A DNA stretch of 16,024 bases from Pleurocapsa sp. MO_226.B13 (lineage in GTDB: Bacteria; Cyanobacteriota; Cyanobacteriia; Cyanobacteriales; Xenococcaceae), in NCBI GenBank assembly GCA_030064795.1, contig JASJEI010000223.1:1-16024 (forward strand), written 5' to 3'. Numbering within the stretch: position 1 is the stretch's first letter; each line of letters opens with the position of its first letter. Under the pieces are notes generated by a model. That model had not been told where the DNA came from. It saw nothing but the letters and a program-made list of their open reading frames with translations, and did not search any database. A program made the translations under genes and the position numbers. Of this stretch, positions 7,199-13,691 are shown in pieces.

Positions 7199-7383
7199 AT
7201 CATCATGACTGAAAAGTCAGTCCAATAAATAGCTGTTAAAACTACGATACGTTGACGCAAAGCCGTTTTTTCCATAAAAACCGCATTCTTTGACCAAGTT
7301 TGAGCAATTTTTAAACCTGTCTCAATAGCCACCGCCCGCTCATTTGGATTAGTTGCCAAGTTCGTATCAGCGATCGCAACATA
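7159..7383 (-). pseudogene. Unrecognised ORF relic
   Basis: A frame open from 7383 (after TAG at 7384-7386) to 7159 reads IADTNLATNPNERAVAIETG, then LKIAQTWSKNAVFMEKTALR and QRIVVLTAIYWTDFSV. Only TTG at 7359 could start it. The text looks protein-like, with amphipathic helices and normal codon use. The end runs into the transposase fragment in another frame. I do not recognise the family. It is probably a host-gene remnant interrupted by the neighbouring transposase fragment. Confidence 0.35.
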
Positions 7384-7487
7384 CTAGATAAAGCAAAAAG
7401 CCGTCCAAATTTCCTGGGATCGAACACTAGATTTCCTCACATGAAATATAAATGTATTAAATAATTCAGTAATGAAGAGTTATTTGA

Positions 7488-8765
7488 TTATCTACCCAAA
7501 CGATTGGGAATACCTTCACAGCCTCCAGGTACGGTAGCACGAGACTTTTCGCCACACCAAGAACAGAGATAGTAGCGTTGTTCTTCGCTCAAACGTTTTA
7601 CCCCCGAAAAGTTGGCTTTTTCAACTACAACTCCTGTATGTTGACCCGTTTCATAGTTGGGTGGGACGGTAATACTACGAGGGGTGGCGGTTTCTACTGG
7701 GCCGTAAAATAAACGAGTCCCTTTCATATCAGCCCCTGCGAGGTCGGCTTCATATAATACAGTACGAGCTAGATTAGCTTTGACCAGATCGCAGTGACTG
7801 AGGTTTGCCCTGACCATATTAGCCTCACTAAGATCTGTCCAACGTAAATCTTGTCCGACTAGATATGCTCCTGCGAGCATGACACCCAAATCGATTACTC
7901 TCGTACCATAGGGGCGATCTTCGGAGTAGCCACCACTACCATCAAGCATGGGTCTACCCAAACGATTATCTCGTTTTAGAGGCGTTAATAAACGAGATTG
8001 GGACAAAAAACGAATTACCTTGGCTTTACCATTCTCGTCAATACTAGACAGGATCGAAGCCGTTCTTCCTTCGGCTACCGCTCTTTCTTGGGGCCAGTCT
8101 TCTAGCAAACCTTCTTCATTGAGGGTAAGGTCGGAAATACCTTGAAAATAAGCATCAATAGTTTGTTGTTGAGTAATGCGGTTTTGTTGGATCGTTAAAT
8201 CCTTAGAAATGACATACTGCGCCCAAGCGACATATACAGCTAAGATAGCAATAGAAATTTGTCCTAAAGCCCCGATCCAATCTGCCCAAGAGCCAAATTC
8301 ATCGTATTTAAACTGATTTAGCCAGTTACCGATGTTGCGATAGACACCCAGATAGTTAAATAGTCCGGCGATCGCCGCCGTAAATCCCAGAAACGCGAGA
8401 ATTGTTCTTCTTTCGCCAACGGTAAGGAATTTATTAATCCAATTTTTAACCGAGTTAAATACTACTCCGAGTGAGAGTAATAAAGCGGCGATCGCACTAG
8501 TCAAACCCAACCAAGGGAGGCGAAACCACAAACCCAAGCCCATCAACAGGACTGAGATAACAATTAACTGGGACTGAGAAAAATTAATTCGCTCGCGAGT
8601 GGGCTGTTTCTGAGGAATTGTCGTGCGTTTGGACTTTTTTTCTGCCGAATCAGCAGAGTCGGATCTAACTAGGGATAGAGATGGCTCGTCTGTTACTTTA
8701 CCGTTTTCTGGTTCTGCTATATTGGCTGAGTTAATATTAGGCGTAGAATCAGACCTGTCTTTCAT
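7488..8765 (-). CDS. Membrane protein with C-terminal pentapeptide-repeat domain
   Basis: 425 residues from ATG 8765. Residues 1-62 are polar and Ser/Lys-rich, probably cytoplasmic and disordered. Hydrophobic helices lie at about 66-80, 82-103, 120-140 and 162-184, the last reading ISIAILAVYVAWAQYVI. A helical soluble stretch follows (QQNRITQQQTIDAYFQG, then a region around WPQERAVAEGRTASIL). Residues 290-350 hold pentapeptide repeats of A(D/N)LxX type: LRWTDLSEANMVRANLSHCD and ANLARTVLYEADLAGADMKG. These form a right-handed beta helix. A second short run (VVVEKANFSG) precedes a C-terminal CSWC...GGC cluster that may bind a metal. Pentapeptide domains act as protein-protein scaffolds; the specific function here is unknown. 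The gene stands alone on its strand, with HIP1 sites inside. Confidence 0.85.
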   Translation of the reverse strand: MKDRSDSTPNINSANIAEPENGKVTDEPSLSLVRSDSADSAEKKSKRTTIPQKQPTRERINFSQSQLIVISVLLMGLGLWFRLPWLGLTSAIAALLLSLGVVFNSVKNWINKFLTVGERRTILAFLGFTAAIAGLFNYLGVYRNIGNWLNQFKYDEFGSWADWIGALGQISIAILAVYVAWAQYVISKDLTIQQNRITQQQTIDAYFQGISDLTLNEEGLLEDWPQERAVAEGRTASILSSIDENGKAKVIRFLSQSRLLTPLKRDNRLGRPMLDGSGGYSEDRPYGTRVIDLGVMLAGAYLVGQDLRWTDLSEANMVRANLSHCDLVKANLARTVLYEADLAGADMKGTRLFYGPVETATPRSITVPPNYETGQHTGVVVEKANFSGVKRLSEEQRYYLCSWCGEKSRATVPGGCEGIPNRLGR

Positions 8766-8879
8766 TACTATAGATTTTTAAATAATGCTCTATCCATGAT
8801 ACTTAAAGCTAGTCCGACGAGCATTAGACTTTTTGTAGAATTCTTTTTGCAAATCGTTGGGGTATAATTTTTTAGTTGA

Positions 8880-9170
8880 GATTACTGAGAAAATCTTCAA
8901 CATCGTTTGGAACACACACTAGGTCATATTCGCTCTCGCTATGGAGGGATAATGTTCGCTGGATTAAAGCGTGGCTCAATAGTTCGTCATTCCAAATGGG
9001 GATTGACCTATGTAGGAGGTGAGATGCTTAAGCCTACAAAAAAACAACCGAAGCGAAGGGTTATAAGCCTTCATTCCTTAGAAATAGGGAAGAGGTCAAC
9101 TCAATCTGCTAACCCAAAAGGACTCAAATTTTTAACTGACAACACATGGAGGACAAAGTGGGCAGGATAG
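8880..9170 (+). pseudogene. IscB-type RRXRR/HNH nuclease, C-terminal remnant
   Basis: The frame from about 8892 reads NLQHRLEHTLGHIRSRYGGI, then MFAGLKRGSIVRHSKWGLTY and VGGEM. It continues as RRVISLHSLEIGKRSTQSAN, then PKGLKFLTDNTWRTKW. This closely follows the C-terminal end I remember for cyanobacterial IscB-like proteins, with a 'RRxLHxLxxxKGGxRxxYGG' entry, a 'KRGxLVxHxKxGLxYVGG' strand and an 'SLHSLxTGKRxTQ' motif. IscB proteins are RNA-guided nucleases ancestral to Cas9. The RuvC segments, bridge helix and HNH domain are absent, and stops lie just upstream (TGA near 8876 and 8885). Only TTG 8907 could start the remaining 87 codons. It is inactive as a nuclease. Confidence 0.6.
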
Positions 9171-9225
9171 TGTTATTGCGACATGGAGATTAAAATACCT
9201 CGTGTCGTAGTTCCTGAGTGGCTGT

Positions 9226-9280
9226 CGCTTGGGGTTTCCCCAAGCGTTTATACGCCACGTCGCGATGTTTTAACATCCCG
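9226..9280 (+). other. Tandem hairpins, probable right end of an ISC (IscB-carrying) element
   Basis: A perfect 9-bp stem, CGCTTGGGG-TTT-CCCCAAGCG (9226-9246), is followed by a second stem, CGCGATGTT-TT-AACATCCCG (9261-9280, one mismatch). ISC elements carrying iscB belong to the IS200/IS605 group, whose ends are subterminal hairpins rather than inverted repeats. The position just after the iscB relic fits. The first hairpin could instead act as a terminator, although it is not followed by a clean T-run. Confidence 0.45.
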
Positions 9281-9305
9281 ATTTCTCTGCTCCCGTATTA
9301 TTCAC

Positions 9306-11072
9306 ATGAAAATCGGGAAACTAGTGTTGATAGCCTTAGTAATTTCTTTGCCGATCGCAATTAAGTACTTACCCATGACCTTGGCCTCCCAAAAACAGTC
9401 CGAAATTCAGCAGCAAAACAGTCTACTAAGCGATCCTTTTCTTCAATTGCCGAGCGAAAATAGCGTTACCGTCGTTTGGTTTACGGAATTTAAGGGCGAT
9501 CGCCACTTAGTTAAATATGGACCACAGCTAGAACAACAGGCAGTAGCAACCACTACCAAACTCAGTCGAGTCCGCGAAGATCGAGAATCTCAGGTAGACG
9601 ATATTCCTACTCAAACTACCGCCAGAGATATTTGGCGACACGAAGCAACAGTAACCGATCTCACTCCAAATCAGCGCGTACCCTATCGGGTAGAAAGCAC
9701 CCAGGGAGAACAGACGATCGAGAGTAAAGTCTTTACTCTCGCTAGCAACCCGACTCCTCAACAGCCACTCAAGATTTTGCTCACTTCCGATCATCAATTA
9801 ATGCCGATGACCCCTACTAATTTAGAAAAGGTGGTAGAAACTGTCGGTCGAGTAGATGCAGTATTTCTTCCAGGAGATTTAGTTAATATTCCAGATCGAG
9901 CTTCAGAATGGTTTGACGATCGCCGTGGTGGGGCATTTTTTCCTAGTTTACAGGGACGGGGTAACTATGAATTAGAGCGTAACGGTACTAAAACCATCTA
10001 TAAGGGAGGAGAAATAATTCAACACGCCCCTTTATTTCCCTCAGTCGGCAATCATGAGGTAATGGGTAGAATCTCTGAAGCTACCCTCAAAGAAGAGTTC
10101 GACAATCCTATTCCCCGTCAGGTAGCAGCAGAGTTTTATCAACAGGTAGCCAGTCAAGTCAATCCCACGGGAGATCCTCAACAAAAACAAGACTGGATTG
10201 AGAATAATTCTTTTAACAGTGATACCTATGAAGAGATTTTTAGCTTACCTAAAAGCGATAGTGGTGGCGAGCGTTATTATGCGACGACTTTTGGCAATAT
10301 TAGATTGATTTCTCTGTATGTAACTAATATTTGGCGCGGCCCTAGTTTAGAAGCGGGCGATCGCGGTCGTTACAAAGAAAGCAATAACGATCTCGATAAC
10401 CCTCAAGCTTGGGGGTACGGACAGCACATTTTTGAACCAATCGAGAAAGGTAGTCCACAATACGAGTGGTTAAAACAAGAATTAAACAGCGAAGCTTTTA
10501 GTCAAGCTAAATACAAAATAGTTATGTTTCATCATCCTCCTCATACTTTAGGAGGTAATATCGTACCACCCTATACCGATCCGCAACCCAGATCTGAATA
10601 TACCGAAACTGGTGAATTGCGATCGCGCTATTATGACTATCCGATTGAAAATGACTATATCGTCCGCGATCTAATTCCGCTGTTAGAAGCTGCGGGAGTA
10701 CAATTAGTCTATTACGGACATTCCCATTTGTGGAATCGCTTTAAAACTGATTCGGGGATACACTTTTTAGAATCTTCTAATGTCGGCAATAGTTACGGCG
10801 CACACGTAGGAGACAACAAACGACCAATTCCAACCTACAGTCCCCAAAATTATGCTGCTACGGGCAATCCCAACGGTTTAGAACCAATCTTGCCAAATAT
10901 CGCCCCGTTAACCGACGAATCTGGACAACCAATGTCCTATATCGCCAGTAACGATCTTACCGTATTTAGTATTTTTAATACCGAAACAGGAACGGTTAGT
11001 AGCTATCGTTACGATACCCGTAAACCCGACTCGGAGGTAATTAAATTTGATGAGTTTAAGCTCAATTTATAG
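9306..11072 (+). CDS. Exported calcineurin-like metallophosphoesterase with N-terminal Fn3-like domain
   Basis: 588 residues from ATG 9306. This start is chosen because it opens directly on a hydrophobic export signal or anchor (MKIGKLVLIALVISLPIAIK); the longer frame from 9183 would translate ISC relic DNA. Residues 45-145 resemble the purple-acid-phosphatase N-terminal beta domain (ENSVTVVWFTEFKG...VTDLTPNQRVPYRVES). The metal-binding core follows: LLTSDHQ (about 160), LPGDLVN (190), VGNHEVMG (247), IVMFHHPPH (408) and YYGHSHLWNRF (471). These correspond to the GDxx, GNHE, H and GHxH motifs of the family, which binds two metals. The first motif reads DHQ instead of the usual DxH. Enzymes of this group hydrolyse phosphomonoesters or diesters outside the cytoplasm; the substrate here is unknown. 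Uma2 follows 42 bp downstream. Confidence 0.9.
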   Translation: MKIGKLVLIALVISLPIAIKYLPMTLASQKQSEIQQQNSLLSDPFLQLPSENSVTVVWFTEFKGDRHLVKYGPQLEQQAVATTTKLSRVREDRESQVDDIPTQTTARDIWRHEATVTDLTPNQRVPYRVESTQGEQTIESKVFTLASNPTPQQPLKILLTSDHQLMPMTPTNLEKVVETVGRVDAVFLPGDLVNIPDRASEWFDDRRGGAFFPSLQGRGNYELERNGTKTIYKGGEIIQHAPLFPSVGNHEVMGRISEATLKEEFDNPIPRQVAAEFYQQVASQVNPTGDPQQKQDWIENNSFNSDTYEEIFSLPKSDSGGERYYATTFGNIRLISLYVTNIWRGPSLEAGDRGRYKESNNDLDNPQAWGYGQHIFEPIEKGSPQYEWLKQELNSEAFSQAKYKIVMFHHPPHTLGGNIVPPYTDPQPRSEYTETGELRSRYYDYPIENDYIVRDLIPLLEAAGVQLVYYGHSHLWNRFKTDSGIHFLESSNVGNSYGAHVGDNKRPIPTYSPQNYAATGNPNGLEPILPNIAPLTDESGQPMSYIASNDLTVFSIFNTETGTVSSYRYDTRKPDSEVIKFDEFKLNL

Positions 11073-11114
11073 CTATACTTTTAAACAAAATCAAGTTTTG
11101 CCAATCTTTGCTAC

Positions 11115-11657
11115 ATGACTTTAGCTAAATGGACGATAGATGAATATCACTCCATGATCGAGGCGGGATTACTAGATAATCGTCAAGTAGAGTTGTTAGA
11201 AGGGGAAATTGTTGAAATGTCGCCTGAAGGAGAGGATCATGCTTATTTTAGCAGTGAAGCAGCAGATTACTTGAGAAAAATACTTGGCGATCGCGCTACA
11301 ATTCGTTCTGGTAAACCAATTACACTACCCGATCGCAGCGAACCCGAAGCCGATTTAGCGATTGTCAAAAAGTTAGGACGAGAGTATTTAGCTCATCATC
11401 CTGATCCTGAAGATATTTTTTGGTTGATTGAATATTCTAATTCTAGTTTAGACAAAGACCTAAATGTTAAAACCAAGATTTATGCATCAGTAGGAATTGA
11501 AGAATATTGGGTGGTAAATCTGAGAAAAAGACAGTTGATTGTTTTTAGAAACCCTCAAGAAACAGAATACGCTAATAAATCGACATTGAGCGCGGGAATA
11601 ATTTATCCTGAAAAGTTACCCGATGTTGCTATTGAAGTTATGGCGATTGTCAATTAA
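11115..11657 (+). CDS. Uma2 family (DUF820) endonuclease-like protein
   Basis: 180 residues. The family has a PD-(D/E)XK nuclease fold and is hugely expanded in cyanobacteria; its cellular role is unknown. The N-terminal signature MTLAKWTIDEYHSMIEAGLL then RQVELLEGEIVEMSPEGEDH is classic. The active-site pieces are EPEADLAIV (Asp), then FWLIEYSNSSLDKDLNVKTK, with the Glu of EYS and the Lys of KTK. The end, GIEEYWVVNLRKRQLIVFRN, is also typical. All catalytic positions are retained. It lies just behind the phosphoesterase on the same strand. A small ACTATA/TATAGT hairpin follows the stop. Confidence 0.92.
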   Translation: MTLAKWTIDEYHSMIEAGLLDNRQVELLEGEIVEMSPEGEDHAYFSSEAADYLRKILGDRATIRSGKPITLPDRSEPEADLAIVKKLGREYLAHHPDPEDIFWLIEYSNSSLDKDLNVKTKIYASVGIEEYWVVNLRKRQLIVFRNPQETEYANKSTLSAGIIYPEKLPDVAIEVMAIVN

Positions 11658-11745
11658 ACAAGCAATACTATAGTTATAGTACTCACCGCTTCAATCTAAT
11701 CCTGTCTCTAGCCTGTAATCTATTCATTCTGATAATAACCTATTA

Positions 11746-11930
11746 ATACCAAATCCTGTTTACATAGAATACTTATCGGTTAAATCGTCAAACCCTGTAG
11801 AGACGACCCCTCTTTATCTCCCCTACAAGGGGAGACAATATGTTCCCTCTCCTATTAGGAGAGGGGTAGGGAGAGGTACTACGTCTCTACGAGCGATTTT
11901 TTGGTACTTTTTGGTAATCGGATTTGGTAT
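11746..11930. repeat. Nested palindromic repeat element
   Basis: The outer pair is ATACCAAATCC (11746-11756) with GGATTTGGTAT (11920-11930). The inner pair is GTAGAGACG (11797-11805) with CGTCTCTAC (11882-11890). Inside are two compact hairpins, TCTCCCCTACAAGGGGAGA and CCCTCTCCTATTAGGAGAGGG. The whole occupies the gap between the convergent Uma2 and cupin genes and could block read-through from both sides. No coding frame is seen. Confidence 0.8.
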
Positions 11931-11941
11931 AAGAAATGAAT

Positions 11942-12430
11942 TTAAGCTTTAACATATGGTGCTAATTCCGACCACAAATCGGGAAAAGAGGTTTGAAAAT
12001 ATTCGGTAGTTGCTATTTCCATATCCCGATAGTCGAAGCCTGGGGCGACAGATTCTCCTAAAAGACCAAATTCCCCTGCTTCTAGTACCGCAGCTTTCCA
12101 ATAGCCTCCTGGTACTAAGAGTTGGGCTACTTCTCCTTGGGAGAAATTCAACCCCAGTTTAGTTTTCTTTAGTTCTCCAGATGGGCTGAGGATTAAATAG
12201 GTAATTGCCGATCCCGCCTGAAAATAATGTAAGATATCGGATTGATGGCGGTGAAAATAATCGATTGGGCGATCGTCGGTTAGTAAATAATAAATAGAAG
12301 TGAGTATACTGCGATCGCTTCCCGTTCTGGCTGTGGGTATATTGAGACTCGAACGATAGGTTTCGCTAAAATATCCCCCTTCGATATGTTCGACTAAGGA
12401 TAGCTGTTTAATTAACTCTTGTTTGTTCAT
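11942..12430 (-). CDS. DUF985-type cupin protein
   Basis: 162 residues from ATG 12430. The DUF985 family has a cupin beta barrel related to sugar epimerases and isomerases. Typical stretches are VEHIEGGYFSETYRS, ILTSIYYLLTDDRPIDYFHR, HQSDILHYFQAGSA, EVAQLLVPGGYWKAAVLEAG, and the LLGESVAPGFDYRDMEIA end. The HRHQSDILHYF run carries the His and Asp residues expected in a metal or ligand pocket. The start overlaps the end of the upstream gene by 23 bp, which suggests coupled translation. It is the last gene of a three-gene minus-strand unit. The substrate is unknown. Confidence 0.88.
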   Translation of the reverse strand: MNKQELIKQLSLVEHIEGGYFSETYRSSLNIPTARTGSDRSILTSIYYLLTDDRPIDYFHRHQSDILHYFQAGSAITYLILSPSGELKKTKLGLNFSQGEVAQLLVPGGYWKAAVLEAGEFGLLGESVAPGFDYRDMEIATTEYFQTSFPDLWSELAPYVKA

Positions 12431-12890
12431 GATTAAAGATAATTTCAATTTCGTTAGCAGCAACTTTTAACCCCAGGCGATCGCTGTAACCAATTCCAGG
12501 GATCTCTGGGGCGATCGCTTCTATGGTTGAATCATCTTGGAAATGTCCTAGCTTAGTTTCGGGATGGGGATAATAAATTAAAGCTGGATAACTAATATCC
12601 CGATAAACGACTTCACAAGGAGAAAAAGAAAAAGTCTCCGCCTCGTAATTGGGATGCCATTTGACCCTGGGAAAAGTATATTTGGGTTGCCTTAATTTAA
12701 AGTTGTGAGGGGTCAGGGAAATATTTAACGTTCCCAAAAATAAACCACTCAAGTCCAGTCCCAAATCGCGAAAAAAAGGTAGTTGCATGGCGATCGTCCC
12801 CCGTTCGTAAGGACTATCTTTGGCTTTTCCCGAAGCTACTTGATGACCTGGTTTAACTATACCCGATACTGAAACTATCCCGTTTTTCAT
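12408..12890 (-). CDS. Protein resembling CTP-dependent riboflavin kinase (DUF120 fold)
   Basis: 160 residues from ATG 12890. The order of features matches archaeal riboflavin kinases as I remember them. There is an N-terminal SGIVKPGHQVASG strand and a Gly loop, then RGTIAMQLPFFRDLGLDLSG. FLGTLNISLTP matches the strongly conserved 'PxxGTLNxxL' motif, where substrate binds in archaeal enzymes. The SFSPCEVVYRDISYPALIYY strands are followed by a C-terminal STIEAIAPEIPG...DRLGLKV...IEI, matching 'xxIEIIAPxxLRExLxLxDGDxxxI'. This is motif-level inference; most annotations would call it hypothetical. Bacteria normally phosphorylate riboflavin with RibF, so a second enzyme, or a binding protein that has kept the fold, would be unusual. 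It sits 43 bp after the ferredoxin-like gene and overlaps the cupin. Confidence 0.5.
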   Translation of the reverse strand: MKNGIVSVSGIVKPGHQVASGKAKDSPYERGTIAMQLPFFRDLGLDLSGLFLGTLNISLTPHNFKLRQPKYTFPRVKWHPNYEAETFSFSPCEVVYRDISYPALIYYPHPETKLGHFQDDSTIEAIAPEIPGIGYSDRLGLKVAANEIEIIFNHEQTRVN

Positions 12891-12933
12891 GTACTAACAA
12901 GAGTCCTTTTAGAAGTAAATAGAGAATCAAAGT

Positions 12934-13500
12934 TTAGGGAAAATGTTGGTCTACTATGGCAGATATTTGTCGGGGTTTGACTTTAATGTACTGCTTTTTA
13001 TCGGGCATGACGACCATATTTGGAGCTTTTTTACATTTTTTCAAGCATCCTGTGGTTTTAATCTCTATTTTCTCTGATATACCTCTTCTTTCTAATTCTT
13101 CTGTCAATTTTTTATAAGCCTCTTTACCTCCTTGATTCCAACAGTTAGACTTTTGACAAATCAATACTTTGGCCTTAGGTTTTTTGGCTTTACTCGATTT
13201 AGCAGACGGCGTTTTTACCTGGGGAACTTCAGCTGGTGTCAGTACTTTGATGGCGTAAGCTTTATACTCAACCTTGTCTTTTTTCAGTTTTCGCTTGAGC
13301 ATTCCATCGACTTTTAACTGACATCCTGGTTGTAACTGTTTGCCAAGATTTTTGGGTTGATCTTTATTGACTTTGATCCAATAGTCTTCTTTTTCGGTGG
13401 ACAACAACAAGTACTTGACTCGCCCATCGGATTTAATCTCAATATCTTTTAATTCACCCGTCGCACTAAACTCAGCTACCAAAGAGGTTAATGTCATCAT
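12934..13500 (-). CDS. Two-domain protein with C-terminal thioredoxin-like [2Fe-2S] ferredoxin
   Basis: 188 residues from ATG 13500 (a second ATG follows at once). Residues 1-90 form a beta-rich domain (GELKDIEIKSDGRVKYLLLS, then DGMLKRKLKKDKVEYKAYAI), possibly OB-like. A Lys/Ala/Ser linker (SAKSSKAKKPKAK) follows. The C-terminal domain has VLICQKSNCWNQGGKEAYKK, then KIEIKTTGCLKKCKKAPNMV and VMPDKKQYIKV. Four Cys, arranged as C-x4-C and C-x3-C, fit the thioredoxin-like [2Fe-2S] ferredoxin family related to NuoE and the Aquifex-type ferredoxin. That domain carries single electrons. It is the first gene of the three-gene unit, and its promoter should lie in the 191-bp divergent gap to the adhesin gene. 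Partners are unknown. Confidence 0.85.
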   Translation of the reverse strand: MMTLTSLVAEFSATGELKDIEIKSDGRVKYLLLSTEKEDYWIKVNKDQPKNLGKQLQPGCQLKVDGMLKRKLKKDKVEYKAYAIKVLTPAEVPQVKTPSAKSSKAKKPKAKVLICQKSNCWNQGGKEAYKKLTEELERRGISEKIEIKTTGCLKKCKKAPNMVVMPDKKQYIKVKPRQISAIVDQHFP

Positions 13501-13691
13501 AAATTGGTTTTGTAATCGTTTCTTATCTATGGTAGTTGATTTTTATTGTCAATAATCTCTTTTAGTTTAAATTGAGCGATAAATAATTTTAGCTGGATAA
13601 AAATAATTACAAATTAATTACATTTATTTTTTGGGTAATACATTCGTCATATAATAAGCCAGTCAAAAATTATGAATAACATCAAATTTCA
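13501..13691. promoter_or_regulatory. Divergent intergenic region with a -10-like box
   Basis: This A/T-rich spacer separates the minus-strand ferredoxin operon from the plus-strand adhesin. TATAAT at 13650-13655 lies 37 bp before the adhesin start and could be a -10 element. No good -35 box sits at the usual distance. An eight-codon frame (ATG 13672, stop overlapping ATG 13692) ends inside the adhesin start codon. Confidence 0.3.

Noticed and set aside
8783..8826. TAATGCTC/GAGCATTA inverted repeat before the pentapeptide gene
   Set aside because: It has only 8 bp arms with a 28-base loop and no further support for an operator or element.
9183..9305. Longer N-terminus for the phosphoesterase
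   Set aside because: These 41 codons lie over the ISC hairpins, while ATG 9306 opens directly on a hydrophobic export signal.
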